Positions 1 through 5,130 of a DNA stretch of 5,130 bases are shown here, in pieces. The stretch is taken from NCBI GenBank assembly GCA_964560775.1, contig CAZLNH010000230.1, positions 1 through 5,130 on the forward strand, read 5' to 3'. Below the pieces are notes generated by a model that did not search any database, was not told where the DNA came from, and saw only the letters and a list, made by a program, of their open reading frames with translations. Position numbers and translations under genes: made by a program. Numbering within the stretch: the first letter of the stretch is position 1; every line of letters begins with the position of its first letter. Source of the stretch: Woeseia sp964560775. Its GTDB lineage: Bacteria > Pseudomonadota > Gammaproteobacteria > Steroidobacterales > Woeseiaceae.

Positions 1-95
1 TGAATCCACAGCTTTCACGACGGCGTTTTATCAAGGCAGTCATCGCATCGAGCGCCGCTGCGGCGAGTAATGCCGGCGTTCAGTCGGTCATGGCA
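1..95 (+). other. Twin-arginine (Tat) signal peptide of the small subunit
   Basis: The segment reads N-P-Q-L-S-R-R-R-F-I-K followed by a weakly hydrophobic Ala/Val/Ile/Ser stretch and ends in V-M-A before Q-D. It has the n-, h- and c-regions of a Tat signal, and the consensus S-R-R-x-F-[L/I]-K is fully met. The later subunits show no signal peptide, so they would travel as a pre-folded complex with this one, as is known for E. coli PaoABC. The cleavage point after residue 32 is inferred. Confidence 0.9.
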
Positions 96-584
96 CAGGA
101 CCGGCAGGCGGGAACCGTCGAACGCCTGATGTCATTGAACATTAATGGACGTACGCGTCGCGTCGATGTACTGCCCCAGGAAACCCTGGCGTACACTCTG
201 CGTTACAAGCTCGGCCTGACCGGCACCAAGATCGGTTGCAATCGGGGCGAGTGCGGCGCGTGCACCGTGTTAGTCAACGACATCAGCAACTACTCATGCT
301 CGACGCTCACTCACAGCGTACGTGGCGGACAAGTGCTGACTGTCGAAGGATTGCAACGGCCTGACGGGACGCTCCACCCTGTACAACAGGCGTTCATCGA
401 TGAATTGAGCCCGCAATGCGGATTCTGCACACCGGGGCAGATCATGTCAGCGGTCGCGCTGCTCAGGGAGAACCCGCACCCTACACGTAAAGAGGCACAG
501 CAGGCAATGGCCGGCAATCTCTGCCGTTGCGGTGCATACGACAATTACCTGAACGGTGTCATGCGCGCCGCGGAGCGTAGCTGA
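1..584 (+). CDS. Tat-exported small subunit with two [2Fe-2S] clusters, xanthine/aldehyde oxidase family (5' end one base outside window)
   Basis: This is the electron-transfer subunit that passes electrons from the Mo site towards FAD. The frame is open from the window edge; bases 1-2 (TG) look like the end of an ATG/GTG start whose first base lies just outside, giving about 194 residues. Numbered from there, residues 6-12 read SRRRFIK, an ideal twin-arginine motif, followed by an Ala-rich stretch and a likely cleavage site after VMA (residue 32). The ATG at 90 encodes residue 31, beside that cleavage site, so it is not the true start. The N-terminal ferredoxin-like domain has C80-x4-C-x2-C-x11-C100. 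The C-terminal helical domain has C140-x2-C143-x31-C175-x-C177. Both are canonical, and the mature part has the usual family length. The stop overlaps the next start (TGATG), implying translational coupling. The family is certain; the export signal is very likely. Confidence 0.96.
   Translation, partial: NPQLSRRRFIKAVIASSAAAASNAGVQSVMAQDRQAGTVERLMSLNINGRTRRVDVLPQETLAYTLRYKLGLTGTKIGCNRGECGACTVLVNDISNYSCSTLTHSVRGGQVLTVEGLQRPDGTLHPVQQAFIDELSPQCGFCTPGQIMSAVALLRENPHPTRKEAQQAMAGNLCRCGAYDNYLNGVMRAAERS
572..575 (+). promoter_or_regulatory. Ribosome binding site of the large subunit
   Basis: GGAG lies eight bases before the ATG at 584, inside the 3' end of the small subunit gene. It supports the start that overlaps the preceding stop codon by one base. 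Confidence 0.6.
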
Positions 585-2995
585 TGAGCAATTACAAGCA
601 TATCGGCAAGGATTTCACGCCGCCTGACCTGCTTGGCAAAGTGACCGGCAAGGCCAGGTATGCCGAGGACTTTCGCGCTGACGGCATGGTCTATGCGCGG
701 CTCTATACTAGCCCGATGGCCAACGGCCGTGTTACCCATATCGATACCTCAGCACTCGACGGCATGACCGGGGTTATCGGTGTCATCACGGCCGATGACG
801 TGCCGACCGTCGAGGCGCCGAATGCGGCCATACTGACCAACCGGCCGACCTTTATTGGCGATCCGATCCTCGCTGTCGCCGCCGACGACGAAAAAACGGC
901 GGAAGACGCGCTCGCTCGCATCAAGGTGACTATTGAACCGCTGCCGTTCGCTGTCGACCCGCTGGACAGCCTGGTCTCCGGCGGCCCGAATGCCCGAGAG
1001 GAAGGCAATGTCTATGCGCGATCCAGTGAAGGCTCGGGATTCCGGACGATCAAGTGGACGCCGGAACAGATTGCGGAATTCCGTGCCGGCAAGGAGCCCA
1101 CCGGCGAGTTTGCGCACGAGTGGAGTTATGGCGACCTGGCCAGGGGATTCGCCGACGCGGCGGTAATCATCGAGGAACCGTTTGTGACGACGGGCTATGC
1201 GCACATGAGCATGGAACCGCGCACCGCGATGGCCTACTGGCAAAACGGCACCTGTTTCGTCTACGGCTCCGCGCAGAGCCAGAGTTTCTGGATGCCCGGT
1301 CTCGCGCGCCTGCTCGAAGTCGAACAGAAAGATGTCGTACTGATCAGCGAATACACCGGCGGCGGCTTTGGCTCGAAGATCGGTGCGTATCCGCTTGCCG
1401 CACTGCCCGGCTGGTTTTCACGGAAGATCGGCCGGCCGGTGCAGTTGCGCATCACTCGCGAACAGGAATATTACATCGGCTCCGCGCGCGTCGGATTCCA
1501 GGGCTGGATCAAGCTGGGCTTCGCGGCCAATGGCCGTATAACGGCGGCGGATGTTTTTATCGTCGAGGATATCGGCCCGAACGCGACGGGCGGCGACGGC
1601 TCATCCGCGGGCGGTGCCGTGTCGCTCGTATACGACCCGGAGGCGATGCGCTTCCGCGGCGTGCCGGTCATGACCAACACGACACCGCGCGGCGCACAGC
1701 GCGGCCCGGGGCAGAACCAGATCGCCGCCATCATGGCACCGATGATGGACAAGGCCGCGCGCGAGCTGAACATGGACCGGGTGGAAATACGCAAGGTCAA
1801 CGCAACCAGCAATGACACAACAGTCTATGAAGACCAGGAACCGGTAACCAGCGCCTACATGAATGAAGCGCTGGACATGGGCGCGAAGATGTTCGGCTGG
1901 GAAACCAAGCGCAACAAGCCACCGCGTCGCGGCAGCAAGGTACGTGGTATCGGTGTCGGCCAGGGTTATCACTCAGCGGGTGCGACCGGCTATGACGGCC
2001 TGTTGCGCATTACACCGGACGGCCGGATACACCTGCACAGCGGCGTCGGCAACCTTGGCACCTACTCTTACGCGTCGACCACGCGTGCCGCGGCTGAAGT
2101 GCTGAAGTGCGACTGGGAAGACTGTGTCATACACCGCGGCTCAACCGAAGAAAACCTGCCGTGGAGTTCGTACCAGGCCGGCAGCAATACCTCCTTTACG
2201 CACCAGCGCGCAAATTACGTCGCCGCGCTCGATGCCGTCGACAAGCTGAAGCAGATTGCCGCGCAATCGTTCGGTGGCGACGCGGATGACTACGACATTG
2301 ACGGCAAGCGCGTATTTCACGTGGAGGACGCGTCGCGCTCGATGAGCTACGCCGAAGCGGCCACGCAGGCCGTAGCCCTTGGCGGCGCGTACAGCGGCCA
2401 GACCTGGCCCGAGGATATACACGAGGTCACGCAGCGCGCGGTGCAGAACCTGGCCGGCAGCGGACTGATCGGCGTCGCGAAGGACAAGCTGCCGCAGTCC
2501 GGCGTCATCCCGGGGCTTGCCGTTGCCTTCGCCGAGATCGAGCTGGATCTCGAAACCGGCAAGTACGAGATACTGGATTATGTCGGTATCGCGGAATGCG
2601 GCACCGTCGTGCATCCGCAAGGCCTCGCGGCGCAAATGGCCGGCGGCGCGGTCTGGGGCATGGGCATGGCCTGCCTCGAACGCCATGTCTACGATCCGCA
2701 CAACGGCCTGCCCGCCAACGTCGGCTTCCACCAATGCGGGATACCGACCTATCTCGATACGCCGCTCAATGTCCGGACCGGTGCGGTCGACCTGCCTGAC
2801 CCGCAGAGTCCGTTCGGCGCACGCGGTATCGGCGAACCGGCGATGGGTTGTTCGGTGGCGGCGCTCACATCGGCCATTGCCGATGCGCTGGACGGGCATA
2901 TTTTCAATCGCACGCCGGTCAGCCGGGACATGATCGTCAACCACGTCGCGGGACGCGGGCAGTCATTCCAGACGCTGCAGACCAACAATTTCTGA
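584..2995 (+). CDS. Molybdopterin-binding catalytic large subunit, xanthine/aldehyde oxidase family
   Basis: This subunit carries the Mo-pterin cytosine dinucleotide site that hydroxylates or oxidises the substrate. Residues 1-130 form the a/b hammerhead domain (opening near LLGKVTGKARYAEDF) and residues 180-800 the two Mo-binding domains. Visible landmarks are SAQ at 229-231 (the Gln near Mo), TGGGFGSK at 258-265, QRGPGQNQ at 372-379 with R373 matching the substrate-side Arg, and GARGIGEP at 745-752 with E751 as the catalytic base. At 803 residues it is longer than PaoC-like subunits (about 730), partly from an insert near 148-180. The usual GQG cofactor loop reads GTY (492-494), and the Glu that follows GGGFGGK in xanthine dehydrogenases is I266. 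It lacks its own signal, so export with the small subunit is inferred. The CO dehydrogenase active-site loop (AYRCSFR) is absent. The substrate is unknown. Confidence 0.96.
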   Translation: MSNYKHIGKDFTPPDLLGKVTGKARYAEDFRADGMVYARLYTSPMANGRVTHIDTSALDGMTGVIGVITADDVPTVEAPNAAILTNRPTFIGDPILAVAADDEKTAEDALARIKVTIEPLPFAVDPLDSLVSGGPNAREEGNVYARSSEGSGFRTIKWTPEQIAEFRAGKEPTGEFAHEWSYGDLARGFADAAVIIEEPFVTTGYAHMSMEPRTAMAYWQNGTCFVYGSAQSQSFWMPGLARLLEVEQKDVVLISEYTGGGFGSKIGAYPLAALPGWFSRKIGRPVQLRITREQEYYIGSARVGFQGWIKLGFAANGRITAADVFIVEDIGPNATGGDGSSAGGAVSLVYDPEAMRFRGVPVMTNTTPRGAQRGPGQNQIAAIMAPMMDKAARELNMDRVEIRKVNATSNDTTVYEDQEPVTSAYMNEALDMGAKMFGWETKRNKPPRRGSKVRGIGVGQGYHSAGATGYDGLLRITPDGRIHLHSGVGNLGTYSYASTTRAAAEVLKCDWEDCVIHRGSTEENLPWSSYQAGSNTSFTHQRANYVAALDAVDKLKQIAAQSFGGDADDYDIDGKRVFHVEDASRSMSYAEAATQAVALGGAYSGQTWPEDIHEVTQRAVQNLAGSGLIGVAKDKLPQSGVIPGLAVAFAEIELDLETGKYEILDYVGIAECGTVVHPQGLAAQMAGGAVWGMGMACLERHVYDPHNGLPANVGFHQCGIPTYLDTPLNVRTGAVDLPDPQSPFGARGIGEPAMGCSVAALTSAIADALDGHIFNRTPVSRDMIVNHVAGRGQSFQTLQTNNF

Positions 2996-2997
2996 GG
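2994..2997 (+). promoter_or_regulatory. Ribosome binding site of the FAD subunit
   Basis: GAGG overlaps the stop codon of the large subunit and sits five bases before the ATG at 3003. It fixes that start and suggests coupled translation of the two subunits. Confidence 0.65.
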
Positions 2998-3002
2998 TAG
3001 CT

Positions 3003-3992
3003 ATGGCTTCTTTCGATGTCATGCCGGACACACAGCTCTACCAGCCGGTGGAGCTTGGCGACGCGCTGGAACTGGCGGCACGGCACGGCGAGCGTGGCTG
3101 GCTGCTGGGCGGCGGGCAGGATACCTACGGTTGGCTCAAGGATCGCGCGAAAAACCCGCAGGCGATGATCGATCTCAACGGTATCGCGGCGCTGAAGGGC
3201 ATACGCGAGACCGCCGGCGGTATCGAGATTGGCGCGGCTACAACGCTGCGTGACGTCATCCGCAACCCGATGATCCGCGAAAACTTCCGTTTGCTGAGCG
3301 ACGCCGCATCGCGCGTCGCCAGCCCGCAGATTCGCAACGTCGGCACCGTCGGCGGCAATCTCGCACAGGACGCACGTTGCTGGTACTACCGTCGTGGCCT
3401 GTCCTGCTACCGGGCCGGCGGCAATATCTGCTATGCAGATGGCCCGGACGCCATGAACCGGGAACACTGCCTGTTTGAGGCCAGCCGCTGCGTCGCGGTC
3501 AGCCCGTCCGATACGGCAACGGCCATGGTGGCACTCGAAGCTTCGATGGTGGCTGCGAGCCTCGATGGCGAACGCGTAATCCCGGCGGACAAATTTTTTG
3601 TCGGTCCGGACACGCACATCACCCGCATGACATCGCTTGAACCGGACGAAATCCTGACTGCTGTTCGCATACCTGCCAAGTGGTCCGGCAAGCGATTCTA
3701 TTTCGAAAAGGTCGCCGATCGTGACGTTTGGGATTTCGCGCTCGTCAGTATTGCGGTTGCGATGGAACTCGACGGCGATACCGTCGGCGAGGCCCGTTTC
3801 GTTTGCGGAGGCGTGGCGGCAACTCCTTACAGGCTGCGCGATGTCGAGCGTGCAGCGCGCGGCAAGACGTTGTCTGAGGATTCCGGTAACGAACTGGCGG
3901 CCCTTGCAACGCGCGGTGCGAAGCCACTCAAGTACAATCATTTCAAGTTGCCGCTGATGGAAAATCTCGTGCGGCGCGCGATGCGGGGTTGA
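3003..3992 (+). CDS. FAD-binding subunit with a [4Fe-4S] insert, xanthine/aldehyde oxidase family
   Basis: This subunit binds FAD and takes electrons from the [2Fe-2S] subunit. The 329-residue length is typical of the free-standing FAD subunit. The first FAD loop is LLGGGQDTYGWLK (34-46) and the second is IRNVGTVGGNLAQ (110-122), both in the expected order. The C-terminal domain (about 225-325, with the block CGGVAATPYR) is the usual CODH flavoprotein C-terminal domain. Between the FAD-binding parts lies a Cys-rich segment with C126, C135, C143, C156 and C163, ending in SRCVAVSPSD. It resembles the [4Fe-4S]-binding insert of PaoB (YagS) and of 4-hydroxybenzoyl-CoA reductase. No signal peptide is present. 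The gene follows the large subunit after seven bases and precedes the cytochrome b by four. NAD+ is not available in the periplasm, so electrons probably leave through the cytochrome. Confidence 0.95.
   Translation: MASFDVMPDTQLYQPVELGDALELAARHGERGWLLGGGQDTYGWLKDRAKNPQAMIDLNGIAALKGIRETAGGIEIGAATTLRDVIRNPMIRENFRLLSDAASRVASPQIRNVGTVGGNLAQDARCWYYRRGLSCYRAGGNICYADGPDAMNREHCLFEASRCVAVSPSDTATAMVALEASMVAASLDGERVIPADKFFVGPDTHITRMTSLEPDEILTAVRIPAKWSGKRFYFEKVADRDVWDFALVSIAVAMELDGDTVGEARFVCGGVAATPYRLRDVERAARGKTLSEDSGNELAALATRGAKPLKYNHFKLPLMENLVRRAMRG
3378..3491 (+). other. Cysteine-rich insert, predicted [4Fe-4S] site, in the FAD subunit
   Basis: Five cysteines (C126, C135, C143, C156, C163) fall in 38 residues. 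By position, C126, C135, C143 and C163 match the four ligands I expect from PaoB-like subunits, and C156 would be extra. The segment follows the second FAD loop directly, where related enzymes carry the insert. Cluster type and ligand set are inferred from family resemblance. Confidence 0.75.
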
Positions 3993-3996
3993 TTGC

Positions 3997-4755
3997 ATGG
4001 ATATTGCAGAATTCAAGCGCGATGTCTGGGGCAGGGAAGTATTGCTGGGCGTTTCGTGGGACCTGCTGTGGGTTATCCTGATCGCTGCTTTTCTGTTTGT
4101 TGCCATTCATGCATTGATCAAGGCGGCTGCAAAGCGCCGGCAATCGCCAACTTCGGATGGTCCCCGGGTAATGCGGCATGATGCACTGGATCGCACATTT
4201 CACTGGGTAATGGCCGTCACGGTCGTTGTACTGCTCATTACCGGCATCCTGCCGATCATTGGCATCAACTTCGCGTGGCTGACGATACACTGGATTGCCG
4301 GGCTGGTGTTTACCGCGGTCATCCTGTTTCACATCATTCGCTCGTTGTTCCGGAAAAGCCTTAAATCAATGTGGATCAGCCTTCGCGACCTGCGAGAGCC
4401 GTTCGATGCCGAGCAGAAGCCGGGGAAATACTCGCTGGCACAGAAAGGCATGCACACCGGTGTCACAGTGCTTACTCTCGTGGTTATCGTTAGCGGCCTG
4501 GTTCTTTTCGCCGTGATCGATACGCCATGGTGGGATCGGAGCAATGCCCTGTCCGAGGCCGCGCTTGGCTGGATGTTTTTCCTGCATGGCCTGTCGACAG
4601 TGCTGCTGGTCGGTATGATCGCGCTGCACATTTACTTCGGCGTGCGCCCGGAGAAACTCTTTTACCTTCGCTCCATGATCAAAGGCTGGATTTCGAAGGA
4701 TGAACTCGTGGCCAATCATGATCCTGAACAGTGGAAACCCCGCGAATCGTCCTGA
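3997..4755 (+). CDS. Di-heme cytochrome b membrane subunit (cytochrome b561 / formate dehydrogenase gamma type)
   Basis: The 252-residue protein is an integral membrane electron carrier. Five hydrophobic helices are visible at about 16-41, 69-89, 93-115, 152-175 and 190-216. Arg/Lys-rich loops at 42-60 and 115-150 place these loops in the cytoplasm and the N-terminus in the periplasm. H98 and H112 lie 14 residues apart in helix 3, and H197 and H211 lie 14 apart in helix 5; H69 and H153 start helices 2 and 4. By analogy with FdnI, H98/H197 may hold the periplasmic heme and H69/H211 the cytoplasmic one, with H112 as an alternative. The gene starts four bases after the FAD subunit stop, with only a weak GGGG as ribosome binding site (3985-3988). 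It likely anchors the exported enzyme and passes electrons to quinone. The first helix is additional to the four-helix core. Confidence 0.9.
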   Translation: MDIAEFKRDVWGREVLLGVSWDLLWVILIAAFLFVAIHALIKAAAKRRQSPTSDGPRVMRHDALDRTFHWVMAVTVVVLLITGILPIIGINFAWLTIHWIAGLVFTAVILFHIIRSLFRKSLKSMWISLRDLREPFDAEQKPGKYSLAQKGMHTGVTVLTLVVIVSGLVLFAVIDTPWWDRSNALSEAALGWMFFLHGLSTVLLVGMIALHIYFGVRPEKLFYLRSMIKGWISKDELVANHDPEQWKPRESS

Positions 4756-4780
4756 TCTGCTCCTGACCCGCAATAAATCA

Positions 4781-5130
4781 ATGTCGCACACCACACTGCA
4801 CGACCAGATCGATGTAGTCGAATCCGGCTATGAATTCCTGTTAGCCTACGCAGCGCAGGGGCGGGACGACGACCGTACCGGATCCGGCACATCGGAGGTG
4901 CGCACCGTACTCAGTGGCATGGCGGACGCCGCCCGATCGATCCGTGCCGCGTTGCAAAATGACGACCATGAGTTCTCGGCCGTTGTCACCGATGACGCCC
5001 GCAAATCTCTCGCCGCCATTTCCCTGGTACTCGAGCAGGATAAAATCAGCTCGGAACTAATCGATAACCTGAATGCCTCAATACACCTTCGCGCGTTGCT
5101 GACGGACCTGTTCCTGCTCAGTGAAGTCCG
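4781..5130 (+). CDS. Small helical protein of unknown function, 3' end cut by the window
   Basis: The frame is open from ATG 4781 to the window edge (116 codons, no stop). I do not recognise the family. The product looks soluble, acidic at its start, free of cysteine and without membrane or signal segments. It is likely an all-helix bundle, with helices near 8-27, 38-60, 70-86 and 89-116 and conserved-looking stretches YEFLLAYAAQGR (17-28) and DNLNASIHLRALLTDLF (95-111). It lies 25 bases after the cytochrome b gene on the same strand, so it is probably in the same operon. No clear ribosome binding site precedes 4781; an in-frame ATG at 4718 inside the cytochrome gene is a less attractive alternative. 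A role in assembly or maturation of the enzyme is only a guess from position. Confidence 0.7.
   Translation, partial: MSHTTLHDQIDVVESGYEFLLAYAAQGRDDDRTGSGTSEVRTVLSGMADAARSIRAALQNDDHEFSAVVTDDARKSLAAISLVLEQDKISSELIDNLNASIHLRALLTDLFLLSEV

Noticed and set aside
90..92. ATG as start of the small subunit
   Set aside because: The frame is open upstream and encodes a complete Tat signal; this Met falls two residues before the likely cleavage point.
1667..1720. Possible CO dehydrogenase large subunit
   Set aside because: The AYRCSFR active-site loop of CoxL is absent; the corresponding region reads TNTTPRGAQRGPG, with no cysteine.
1054..1815. Open frame of 253 codons on the plus strand in another frame
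   Set aside because: It is fully inside the large subunit gene, and its Arg-rich product is a typical shifted-frame translation of GC-rich coding sequence.
2141..2944. Open frame of 267 codons on the minus strand
   Set aside because: It is antisense to the 3' half of the large subunit, Arg-rich, and shows no family motif or ribosome binding site.
2937..4106. Long open frame of 389 codons on the minus strand
   Set aside because: It lies antisense to the FAD subunit and the ends of its neighbours, all of which have clear family motifs. Its product is Arg/Ala/His-rich with no recognisable domain, as expected from the reverse strand of GC-rich coding DNA.
4756..4780. Possible terminator or promoter between the cytochrome b gene and the last gene
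   Set aside because: The 25-base gap has no inverted repeat followed by a T run and no convincing -35/-10 pair.
4718..4780. Earlier start for the last gene at ATG 4718
   Set aside because: It would overlap the cytochrome b gene by 38 bases and add a Pro/Asn/Arg-rich leader of 21 residues without a good ribosome binding site. It remains possible, because 4781 also lacks a clear one.

Overview
This window is almost wholly coding on the + strand. It reads as one tightly packed operon for a multi-subunit molybdenum enzyme of the xanthine oxidase/aldehyde oxidase family, followed by its own membrane cytochrome b. The base composition is fairly GC-rich. The protein style and the twin-arginine (Tat) export signal fit a Gram-negative proteobacterium, and a gammaproteobacterium is my best guess with low confidence. 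No RNA gene, mobile element, CRISPR array or terminator is visible. The longest gap between genes is about 25 bases.

Layout: (1) positions 1-584 hold the small subunit with two [2Fe-2S] clusters. Its start codon begins one base before the window, and its first 32 or so residues form a textbook Tat signal peptide. (2) Positions 584-2995 hold the large catalytic subunit that binds molybdopterin, overlapping the previous stop by one base. (3) Positions 3003-3992 hold the FAD subunit, which carries a cysteine-rich insert expected to bind an extra [4Fe-4S] cluster. (4) Positions 3997-4755 hold a five-helix cytochrome b with histidines placed for two b hemes. (5) From 4781 to the window end runs a small soluble, helical, unrecognised protein, cut off by the window edge.

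Taken together, the genes suggest an enzyme that is folded and loaded with cofactors in the cytoplasm, exported by Tat using the small subunit's signal, and docked on the periplasmic face of the inner membrane. Electrons taken from a substrate at the Mo site would pass through the [2Fe-2S] clusters, FAD and the [4Fe-4S] cluster into the cytochrome b hemes and then to quinone. This differs from cytoplasmic xanthine dehydrogenases, which reduce NAD+, and from the soluble periplasmic aldehyde oxidoreductase PaoABC of E. coli, which has a similar signal and [4Fe-4S] insert but another gene order. The substrate cannot be read from the sequence; an aldehyde or an N-heterocycle is possible. The key purine-binding glutamate of true xanthine dehydrogenases is replaced by isoleucine, which argues against xanthine.
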